Shown here piece after piece: positions 9,001 to 13,910 of a stretch of 33,884 nt of DNA. The stretch is from Verrucomicrobiota bacterium (GTDB taxonomy: Bacteria; Verrucomicrobiota; Verrucomicrobiia; Limisphaerales; JACRJZ01), in the NCBI GenBank assembly GCA_016219875.1, contig JACRJZ010000113.1, positions 1-33,884 on the forward strand, given 5' to 3'. The translations under genes and the position numbers were made by a program. The notes under the pieces are model-generated. The model had not been told where the DNA came from. It searched no databases and saw nothing but the letters and a program-made list of their open reading frames with translations. Positions within the stretch are counted from its first letter, which is position 1. Each line of letters begins with the position of its first letter.

Positions 9001-11056
9001 GAGCGTCAATGCGCTGGCCACGTGGGGCTGCAACGACGTCAACGGCGCCTCGAGGCACCTGCTTTGGAACGACGCCGTCGAAGGCAACGTGACCCGACCC
9101 TGGCCCAGTGGCACGACCCTGGCGCTGGCCGGCTCGGAGCTGACGTTCTTCATGAGCGCCTTCGAAGAGGATGGGATTTACTACGACGGTTCTGACTGGT
9201 ACCAAGACGAGGCATGCGCCGAATGCCTCACCGACTGGCTCTACCCCAACCCGGCTCAGACCGATGCGGGCATTGTGGGCGTGCCTCAAGGCAACCTGGC
9301 TAACTTGGCCGCCCAAGCCCAGCCGGTCACGTTCGTCGGCGGCGGCGATTACACCTTCTCCTACACCGTCAGCCGCGGTGGAGACCTGCCGTCCATTCTG
9401 ATGGACGAGCCTTACTGGGCGAGCCGTCTGGCCAACGAGCCGAACGACACCGCCGCGCAGGCGACCTGGCTGGGGACCCTGCCCGTGCCGCTCGCGGGCG
9501 GCTGGTTCGAGACGAACATCGCCGGCTATGTGACGGAGGTGGTTGGTTGGCCACGAGGCCAGAGCTTCCCATCCTTCGCCAGCAACCGCTTCGAGCCGTT
9601 GGAAGCCGACGTGGATTGGTTCACCTTCGGACTGGACGACTTTGCCGACATCCAGCTCGAGTGGACTCCGACCACGCTGCTGGCCGGCGTGCAATCCAGC
9701 GAGCCGGACTATGGGATCATGCCGGCCACGGTGCAGGCCCTCGACTCCCAGTGCCGCCCTGTGCTCACCAACACCACCGAGGCTTTGGGCTACTGCGGTG
9801 GCTTGGTGCAAGTCGCCAGCAGCGCAGGCAAGGCCGGCGACGTGCCCTACACGCTGACGCTCCGGACGCGAGGCCGGCAAGTCCCGCTCGATTGGGGTGA
9901 GTGCGCCGACACCGCCGGCGGTCGCCTGCTCGACTTGACGACCAGCACCGGGACGCCGCGGGTGTTCACCGCCGATTGGGCCTGGCAGCACACCGCGAAC
10001 GACGTGGACTACTATGTCGTGCGGATTCCGCCGCTTTCGCCACCGCCTGGAGACGCCGTCTCTTGCGACTGCTCATCCCCCGGCCAGCTTTCGTTCTGCG
10101 CCGACGGGACGATCCTGATCGTCACCAACCTAACTCCCGAACTCAGCCTGGTCGGCACCAATTGCATCACGGTGGGCGGGGCCTGGCTGCGCGCCAACTA
10201 CCCGGCGGGCGGCGAAATTGTCGTGGAAGTCCGGCACCGTGAGTTCCCCAACCGGCGCGGCATCTATCAGTTCACCGCGATCTGGGAAGACACGAAGTAC
10301 TGCACCGTCTCCACCATCGCGGCCTGCCTCGAGGCCCAACGCACCATGCGAACCGTCTTCGGCTCTTCGCCGGAGCAAATGAAACTGGGCGCCGCCGGCG
10401 TGGGGTTCATCGACTTGACCCAGCCGCCGGGACGCACTCAGCGAATCGTGCCCGGCGCGACGTCGATCGGTTCCGGCGGAATCGTCGTGGCGGTGAAACC
10501 CGCGCCGGATGGAACGATCGACCTCGTGCTGGACGTGGACCCGAACAATCCGGTCCACGCCAGTCTCTATAACGACCAAGGCGTGCTGGTGGCCGAGGGC
10601 CTCGGCTTGAGTTCGTATCTCTCCGGGCAACTGGGCGGGAGCATGGCCGTCGGACAAGAATGGCTGTCCTACCGGGGCGCTGGCATTCCCGGAATGCGAT
10701 CGCTGGCTCAACGGAAAGATGCCGGCTCCGAGCCGCTTTATTACCTGCAACTCACGCCCGTCAATCCACTGCCTCCGGGCGTGACCATCCAGGCCCCGGT
10801 GACCGTGCAAACCGTGGAACTGGACCTCACACCGGCGCGTCCCACGCTGAGCGATCCTCGCGTCTCGCCGGAAGGCGTTCTGACCCTCGAAGTCGGCGGT
10901 CAACCGGGCGCGCGCTACCGCGTCGAAGTCTCCGACGATCTGCAAACCTGGAGTGAACTGATCACGTTCGAGAGCCAGAGCGCGGTCACCACCGTGACTG
11001 ACTTCTTGAGCGATCTCGACGCGCAGCGATTCTACCGGGCCGCGGCTGTGCCGTGA
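2..11056 (+). CDS. Giant multidomain secreted protein, 5'-truncated by the window edge (three NHL propellers, Ig/cadherin-like, LamG-like, PPC-like)
   Basis: The frame is open from base 2 with no upstream stop, so the true start lies outside; TTG at 11 is only the first possible start. Residues below count from that TTG. Order: beta-helix-like Gly/Asn/Thr-rich region (1-230); putative Ig (He_PIG-type) domain (231-313); two cadherin-like domains (315-505); six NHL repeats (510-838); He_PIG (840-925); discoidin-like segment (926-1075); He_PIG (1077-1163); six NHL (1167-1497); He_PIG (1500-1588); six NHL (1590-1922); cadherin-like (1925-2024); CBM9/DOMON-like region (2025-2213); LamG-like domain (2215-2427); a poorly recognised part with Cys clusters near 2700-2900; PPC-like segments near 3143 (NEPNDT) and 3333; C-terminal tail ending RFYRAAAVP. 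Such proteins are extracellular or surface-bound; ligand and enzymatic activity, if any, are unknown. NHL propellers usually bind proteins or glycans. The coding call is very secure; individual domain names are inferred from motifs. Confidence 0.93.
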   Translation, partial: SVTLSASHVTILSNGTWNAVATGSILNGDSTALVASGGVVNLGSYLSVRGPLTNAGTINLTTANQHLYLANNGTALYQGGLVNQVGGRVNFSNTGGISGQFGQDYLINRGELTKVGTAANVQIAVTSFSNEGQLTAQHGQLRVDQATLQAAGSLNVGLSSLTDAGQIVFTGSSQALAGGLGVSLLNGFVPAVGNRFQAVSCSSRSGVFSSINAPGFSVTYSNNGVFLTYGGVLAITTSSPLPAGAVGQAYSQSLTAVGGTLPYTWALAAGSLLAGLGLTNGVISGMPSAAGTATFTVRVTDSTSLSATNDFSLTIRQNNAPVLEPIANTNVSELTLLSFTAAASDPDPSDTRTFSLLAPPSGAAIGTNTGVFTWTPTEAQGPSNYVVRVVVTDNGIPSLSATQSCTVTVNEVNRAPVLSPIADTNVSVLALVSFTVTARDDDLPPNALSFALLAGPAGAAIAPDTGLFTWMPTEAQSVSNHLVSVVVSDNGVPNLSATQSFRITVTQAFNDIYAFTNYVGEPGLAGSADGAGNAAKFRLPYGVAVDSAGNVFVADEYNHTIRKVTPDKVVTTLAGRAGSFGSADGTGGGARFKCPAGLALDRAGHLYVADYYNHTIRKVTPAGEVSTLAGSAEQVGSADGSGSAARFNRPVGLAVDSMGNVFVADSYNHTIRKLTPGGDVTTFAGSPGVSGTNDGPGNAARFYLPSSVGVDSADNILVVDSYNHTIRQITPAGVVTTFAGSPGQRGIADGTGSAARFDHPSSLAVDSADNLYLTDHNSTIRKVTLAGVVTTLAGSPGEYGAADGLGSAARFYMPYSVAVDGARNLYVADSFNHRITKGTPCNVPAILTPSPLPPGLVGAAYRQPLAASGTPPCSWTVTVGSLPAGLVLSSDGIISGTPSAAGTATFTVRAANFAGLAASSDFSLTIISTTCPIVVTGDRPGLAGTTVQMAYDGNRNTYFRSSYYDWQNIVIDRGCVGTFSGLRRYMSRSNNTNGVRGGQGEGVTWSVDGTHWSWMTGPTSHGWENYGNYGAQLHAWMSVPYGWSAWLEPNQPIAARYICFTWDGDGDWLHEIELRFAPLTALAITTLSPLPTGVVGTAYHQPLAVSGGAPPYTWTLAAGSLPAGLTLTNGAISGLPSVVGSADFSLRVSDGAGLSDTRAFSLAINPRPAGVYAFTNFAGLPEVLGSADGTGAAAQFDTPVSTAADAAGNVYVADYYNHTIRKITPAGVVTTFAGSPGLTGTNDGTGDAARFNQPAGVAADSAGNVFVTDRINHTIRKITPAGEVTTFAGSPGISGTNDGTGFAARFYVPYHLAVDATGNVFVADHANYTIRKITSARVVTTLAGCPHIGGTNDGAGGDARFSQMSGVAVDAAGNVFVGDSGNHTLRKITPDRVVSTLAGSPGIIGTNDGVGCDARFRSPAGVVVDFAGNVLVADSWNHAIRKVTPAGVVTTVGSIPGHAGTADGVGAAARFNHPIGVALDAAGNLFVADARNHRITKGTPWNAPAITTSSPLPAGMAGEAYSVPLAASSGTPPYTWALASGSLPADLSLSSDGVISGTPSAAGTATFSVRVTDSVGLFASKEFSLTISPAPPSDVYAFTNLAGLPDVSGSADGLGTAARFDSPTSTAVDQAGNVFVADYYNHTIRKVTPAGDVTTFAGSPGLTGTNDGAGAEARFNLPAGVAVDRTGHVFVTDRKNHTIRMITPDGVVTTFAGSPGVPGTNDGTGSAARFYVPYHLAVDQAGNVFVADHANYTIRKITPDRVVTTLAGCPRIGGTNDGAGSAARFSQMCGVAVDAAGNVFVGDTINHTIRKITPEGVVSTLAGCPGVFGPDDGTGSEARFRSPSGVVVDAAGNVLVADSWNHAIRKVTPAGVVTTVGSIPGHVGAADGVGAAARFHHPKGLALDAAGNLYVADALNHRITKGTPFNRGLNHPPTIAPIANTNLAELATLRVTARASDPDWPPNRLTFSLLDPPPGAVIDPDLGIFTWTVPEALLPNTSSNYLVQVVVSDDGTPSLSATQSFVVTVYSPDLVNVQKWLPEALADGQADWPTYANAGGAPLFTLSGVSNAWFKVYHSGWRLCLLAGDLPVEMPKGPADHLTLLIRPDRYAGPTVSPAEYRFKLKRDGTWSAERGTTNGTFAPISVPAEDVTVATVTNGDEWTLEVLLNLEWFGGYGRYGRCSLMVETPTGQPLIQWPDGVQAGNPTTWGRWILLPTYPHTTSANAVAVAGHDGYLVVPNTPELNPAEITVEAWVQIPDEASGGTLVGNGRAQSFWFGLHDQLLWSINGESLPTRGPTTVKPVQWHHVAATVASNGARKLYLDGRQDAQFASGKGGVFGALGAPFQVQGSDRHLRLGSDRDTASATENLRAWICDLRIWNYPRSATQIRDNALSTLTGSEAGLVGWWPFTNGLRDVVGGNDAGRMGKVSMVKTAPPSGGFESPALVPYVVPPAAPRTPWDGILPATNISVTLDAVGLSAEYDSAARIGLEPGLTAEIRAVLTPDGLALFSGMLLGGVNPADQLRILIDRTGAGGSQPAPQHLRLRVQPNGNLTSATGDGSGFGSPGPASITNVAITTDRSPVGGDILGLSEHWWCTEVFIPYSALAPFQPGDPLRLAVRYQGLMPPNPMLSASCPASFDELRPDTWLPVQTQPLPGAQVGLGSAAASAAPVGVLADRSGAAAKDLAGAPNPAPATGAPTADDFACHCPVIDTHAPDFGANYEMIQLNWLNRVLSDNRMRWPQVDPTNQYAAQAVGVLKSSHLVIQNQSHPQVPHFIPDLYMQLELEDGYEWLSLSSARVPGAPANSINKDDYVTTSGGKSLLLILPSDLPVEARPQPGDRVTVTGPWVFECGGGPRTAIALREFGFLACDRTELRPVWPNGQLDAVKVVRIWAAPRCASCSAGPYEFEVELPDRRGDWMPFIRFGTNFADRAYASWTLSGNRVRFSFTFRGGAPYFFVGELMIGYLKRAAAYDAQTHGPFTITFNDLYALDDKDRYGPGDWFLSVNALATWGCNDVNGASRHLLWNDAVEGNVTRPWPSGTTLALAGSELTFFMSAFEEDGIYYDGSDWYQDEACAECLTDWLYPNPAQTDAGIVGVPQGNLANLAAQAQPVTFVGGGDYTFSYTVSRGGDLPSILMDEPYWASRLANEPNDTAAQATWLGTLPVPLAGGWFETNIAGYVTEVVGWPRGQSFPSFASNRFEPLEADVDWFTFGLDDFADIQLEWTPTTLLAGVQSSEPDYGIMPATVQALDSQCRPVLTNTTEALGYCGGLVQVASSAGKAGDVPYTLTLRTRGRQVPLDWGECADTAGGRLLDLTTSTGTPRVFTADWAWQHTANDVDYYVVRIPPLSPPPGDAVSCDCSSPGQLSFCADGTILIVTNLTPELSLVGTNCITVGGAWLRANYPAGGEIVVEVRHREFPNRRGIYQFTAIWEDTKYCTVSTIAACLEAQRTMRTVFGSSPEQMKLGAAGVGFIDLTQPPGRTQRIVPGATSIGSGGIVVAVKPAPDGTIDLVLDVDPNNPVHASLYNDQGVLVAEGLGLSSYLSGQLGGSMAVGQEWLSYRGAGIPGMRSLAQRKDAGSEPLYYLQLTPVNPLPPGVTIQAPVTVQTVELDLTPARPTLSDPRVSPEGVLTLEVGGQPGARYRVEVSDDLQTWSELITFESQSAVTTVTDFLSDLDAQRFYRAAAVP
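3243..5775 (+). repeat. Internal duplication: two consecutive [Ig-like + six-NHL] units of about 1.26 kb
   Basis: Unit A (about 3243-4510) and unit B (about 4511-5775) each encode a He_PIG-type Ig domain followed by six NHL blades in the same order. Corresponding blades resemble each other more than neighbouring blades do: blade 3 in both contains YVPYHLAVD and HANYTIRKI, blade 4 in both has RFSQM, blade 5 in both has RFRSP and ADSWNHAIRKV, and both end NHRITKGTP. At DNA level long stretches are near identical, for example around 3690-3730 and 4965-5005. This points to duplication of a whole propeller module, not blade-by-blade growth. The first propeller (1536-2525) also has six blades and the same NHRITKGTP end but is more diverged. 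Confidence 0.88.
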
Positions 11057-11089
11057 TCAAGGCAGACAGCGAAACGAACACACCAGAAG

Positions 11090-11278
11090 ATAACCACCAC
11101 GAACTCAAAACCCCTCCTCGTGCTCAGCTTCCTGGCTGCGGCGCCCGCCAACGCCGCTGACATTGTCTGGGCCAACACCGCGGGCGGCAACGGAAGCGCC
11201 GCCGCCAACTGGAACCCCAACCAGGTGTTCATCACGCCCGCTGAACCGGCGCGTTTCTTCCGCGCGGTCAAGTCTTGA
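11090..11278 (+). pseudogene. Remnant of a second secreted giant-protein gene (signal peptide joined directly to the C-terminal tail)
   Basis: Downstream of the giant gene, in the same frame after its TGA, an open stretch reads a signal-peptide-like segment (LLVLSFLAAAPANAA, 11114-11158), then DIVWANTAGG...NWNPNQ, then ends at TGA 11276-11278 with PAEPARFFRAVKS. The first part resembles the mature N-terminus of autotransporter-like or beta-helix proteins. The last part resembles the RFYRA tail that ends both giant proteins in this window. No ATG precedes the signal; ATA lies where a start would fit (11090-11092) and GTG at 11120 is the only usual alternative. I infer an internal deletion that removed the body of a gene. 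A real 52-residue secreted peptide from GTG 11120 cannot be excluded. Confidence 0.6.
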
Positions 11279-11290
11279 CCGTCTCTATTC

Positions 11291-12607
11291 TCACATGTGC
11301 GCCACGATGTTGTCGCCGAACTGCGAGCACTTGATCTCCGTCGCGCCTTCCATCAAGCGCGCGAAGTCGTAGGTGACGCGCTTGCTGGCGATGGCCCCGT
11401 TGAGGCCCTTGAGGATGAGGTCCGCCGCTTCGGCCCAGCCCAGGTAGCGGAACATCATCTCGCCGCTCAAGACCACGCTGCCGGGATTCACCATGTCCTT
11501 GCCCGCGTACTTCGGCGCGGTGCCGTGCGTGGCTTCGAAGATGGCGTGGCCGGAGATGTAGTTGATGTTGCCGCCCGGCGCGATGCCGATGCCGCCCACC
11601 TGCGCCGCCAGCGCATCGCTCAGGTAATCGCCGTTCAAGTTCAGCGTGGCGATCACGTCGAAGTCGGTCGGGCGTGTGAGCACCTGCTGGAGGGTGATGT
11701 CGGCGATGGCATCCTTGATGACGAGGCCAGCGCCCGGTTTGCCTTCGGGGATCCGGCACCACGGCCCGCCGTCCATCTCGACCGCGCCGAAGAACTGCTT
11801 CGCCACTTGATAGCCCCAGTCGCGGAAGGCGCCTTCGGTGAACTTCATGATGTTCCCCTTGTGGACGAGCGTGACGGACTTGCGCCGGTTCTTGATCGCG
11901 TAGGCGATGGCGCTGTGGATCAGCCGCACACTGCCGGAGTAGCTCACCGGCTTGATGCCGAGGCCGACCTGCACGTCGGACGGAAAGCCCTGCGCGCCGA
12001 CCCGCTGCCAGAACTCCTCGGCCTTGGCCTTGGTCCCGAAGCGGATTTTGTCGAAGGCTTTGGGGAATTCCTTGGCGAGAAAATCGAGAAGCTTCTGCAC
12101 CTCGGGCGTGCCGCTGGCGTACTCGATGCCCGCGTAGATGTCCTCCGTGTTCTCGCGGAAGATGACCATATCGACCTTCTCCGGATGCTTCACCGGCGAG
12201 GGCACGCCGGTGAACCACTGCACCGGGCGCAGACAGACGTAGAGATCGAGCATCTGCCGCAGCGCGACGTTGAGCGAACGGATGCCACCGCCGACCGGCG
12301 TGGTGAGCGGCCCCTTGATGCCGACGAGGAATTCCCTGAAGGCCTCGACCGTGTCGTCAGGCAACCAGTTATCGAATTTGGTCTTGGAGGCTTCGCCGGC
12401 GAACACCTCGAACCAGGCAATCTTGCGTTGGTCGCCGTAGGCCTTTTGCACTGCCGCGTCAAACACGCGCACGCTCGCGGCCCAGATGTCCGGTCCCGTG
12501 CCGTCCCCGCGGATGAACGGCAGGACCGGGTGGTCGGGCACGGTGAGCTTGCCGTTGGTGATGGAAATCCTTCCGCCGGCAGGCGGCGTCACGTCTCGGT
12601 AAGGCAT
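11291..12607 (-). CDS. icd: Isocitrate dehydrogenase, NADP-dependent
   Basis: Oxidative decarboxylation of isocitrate to 2-oxoglutarate with NADP+, a cytoplasmic TCA-cycle step. The 438-aa protein aligns from memory along its whole length with E. coli Icd (416 aa): substrate loop GPLTTPVGGGIRSLN (from residue 99) with Ser111 equivalent to E. coli Ser113, the AceK phosphorylation site; VIFRENTEDIYAGIEY; TLVHKGNIMKFTEGAF; NLNGDYLSDALAAQ; and HGTAPKYAG. The NADP determinants Lys-Tyr (PKYAG), Val (MVNPG), Tyr (TYDF) and Arg (RLM) are all present, so NADP use is predicted. A roughly 20-residue insertion follows IEYASGT. I chose ATG at 12607 because homology begins there; the frame stays open to 12670 through low-complexity repeat. 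No Shine-Dalgarno sequence is seen. It is divergent from the LptF/G-like gene and convergent with the remnant at 11278. Confidence 0.97.
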   Translation of the reverse strand: MPYRDVTPPAGGRISITNGKLTVPDHPVLPFIRGDGTGPDIWAASVRVFDAAVQKAYGDQRKIAWFEVFAGEASKTKFDNWLPDDTVEAFREFLVGIKGPLTTPVGGGIRSLNVALRQMLDLYVCLRPVQWFTGVPSPVKHPEKVDMVIFRENTEDIYAGIEYASGTPEVQKLLDFLAKEFPKAFDKIRFGTKAKAEEFWQRVGAQGFPSDVQVGLGIKPVSYSGSVRLIHSAIAYAIKNRRKSVTLVHKGNIMKFTEGAFRDWGYQVAKQFFGAVEMDGGPWCRIPEGKPGAGLVIKDAIADITLQQVLTRPTDFDVIATLNLNGDYLSDALAAQVGGIGIAPGGNINYISGHAIFEATHGTAPKYAGKDMVNPGSVVLSGEMMFRYLGWAEAADLILKGLNGAIASKRVTYDFARLMEGATEIKCSQFGDNIVAHM

Positions 12608-12660
12608 GATTTGATTTGGTTGTGTTTCAAATTCGCCGGAATACGTAGCCCCTTTGCCCC

Positions 12661-12755
12661 GGAAAGGCAAAAGGCAAAAGGAAGAAGTCAGAAGTCCGTG
12701 GTCTGTGGTCTGTGGTCCTCTTTCCGCCTTTTGCCTTTTGCCTTTTTGCCTTTCC
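12661..12755. repeat. Heptamer tandem repeats with outer inverted arms in a divergent promoter region
   Basis: Between icd (-) and the permease (+) the spacer is made of short 7-base-period arrays: AAAAGGC units (12661-12683), AGAAGTC twice (12683-12696), GTGGTCT/GTGGTCC three times (12698-12718), and GCCTTTT units (12726-12753, one unit 8 long). The first and last arrays are reverse complements, so a long stem could form with the middle arrays in the loop. Promoters of both genes must lie in or beside this stretch; I cannot identify convincing -35/-10 boxes. Confidence 0.85.
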
Positions 12756-12775
12756 CCGTTAGGCTCCGGCCTCGG

Positions 12776-13897
12776 ATGCGTCTGCTAGACCGGTATCTGC
12801 TTCGTGAGTTCCTGGTTCCGCTCGGCTACTGCCTGGGCGGGTTTTTGGTTTTCTGGCTGACCTTCGACCTCTTCACGGAGATGGGCAACTTCCAACGCAA
12901 CCAACTCCGCGCAGGCGACATCGCCGAGTACTACTTTGTGAAGGCGCCGGAAATCCTCGTCGTCGTGGTTCCCATCGGGCTGTTGCTGGCCTTGCTCTAC
13001 GCGCTCACCAGCCACGCCCGGCATCACGAACTGACGGCGATCCGCGCGGCGGGCCTGACCTTGTGGCGGATGGCCCTGCCGTATTTCGCAGTGGCCTCGC
13101 TGGCGGGCGGCGCGCTGTTCCTGATGAATGAGTTCCTGGTGCCGGAGGGCGCGGAGCGGGCGGAGCGGATCCTGCATCGCTGGTCCAGCTCCGACACCAA
13201 TGCCGCCGACCGCCAGTGGTTGAGGAGCGTTGATTTCGAGAACCAGCGCGACCGGCACGCCTGGCACATCGGCGCCTATCACCTCGACACCTTCGAGATG
13301 CGGAAGGTCCACGTCGGCTGGGTGCTGGAGGACGGCTCGCGGCGCACGATGGACGCCGAGCGCGCTGTGCGCACGAACGACGCCTGGATGTTCTTCGACG
13401 TGCAACTGCTCACCCTCCCCACCGGGGGCAGCGAGGCGCAAGCCGCCATCCGGAAACCCACGCACACCGAGCCGGAGCTCACGGAAACCCCGCGCTTGAT
13501 CCAAAGTGAAATCAAGATCAGCCGCCTCGACAGCATCAAGACCGCGAAGAAGGCGCAACTCGGCGTCCGCGAAATCCGCGACTACCTGGAACTGCATCCC
13601 CAACTCGACGCCAAGCGGCGCGACCTCTTGCGCACGACGCTGCACAGCCGCTTCGCCGCGCCCTGGACGTGCGTGGTCGTGGTGCTGATCTCGCTGCCGT
13701 TTGGCGCGGCGTCCGGGCGGCGCAACGCCTTCGTGGGCGTGGCCAGCAGCGTGTTCATCGTCTTTGCTTTCTACGTGTGCAACGAGCTGTGCCTTTCCCT
13801 CGGAGGGCGCGGCGAGGTCCCACCGTGGCTGGCCGCATGGGCCACGAACCTGCTCTTCGGCGGGGCCGGCGCGGTGATGACCCAACGGACCCGATGA
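12776..13897 (+). CDS. LptF/LptG-family lipopolysaccharide export permease (YjgP/YjgQ)
   Basis: Inner-membrane permease of the Lpt complex, which extracts lipopolysaccharide and passes it to the periplasmic bridge, powered by LptB. The 373-aa length fits the family (about 355-365). It has the typical layout: TM1 near residues 14-33, TM2 and TM3 near 63-125 separated by the ATPase-coupling helix HARHHELTAIRAAG, a periplasmic beta-jellyroll-type domain (about 130-285), then TM4-6 (about 298-370), including FGAASGRRNAF. ATG 12776 is chosen because MRLLDRYLLREFL is the usual family start; a longer frame upstream is only the antisense of icd. Whether it is LptF or LptG cannot be told; the partner is not here. 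The histidine kinase gene starts 13 bases downstream. Confidence 0.9.
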   Translation: MRLLDRYLLREFLVPLGYCLGGFLVFWLTFDLFTEMGNFQRNQLRAGDIAEYYFVKAPEILVVVVPIGLLLALLYALTSHARHHELTAIRAAGLTLWRMALPYFAVASLAGGALFLMNEFLVPEGAERAERILHRWSSSDTNAADRQWLRSVDFENQRDRHAWHIGAYHLDTFEMRKVHVGWVLEDGSRRTMDAERAVRTNDAWMFFDVQLLTLPTGGSEAQAAIRKPTHTEPELTETPRLIQSEIKISRLDSIKTAKKAQLGVREIRDYLELHPQLDAKRRDLLRTTLHSRFAAPWTCVVVVLISLPFGAASGRRNAFVGVASSVFIVFAFYVCNELCLSLGGRGEVPPWLAAWATNLLFGGAGAVMTQRTR

Positions 13898-13910
13898 GCC
13901 ACTGGGTTCC

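Noticed and set aside
11054..11278. Stop-codon readthrough from the giant gene into the in-frame downstream segment
   Set aside because: The giant ends with a normal RFYRA tail right before TGA, and the downstream segment begins with a signal peptide, which makes sense only as a separate gene.
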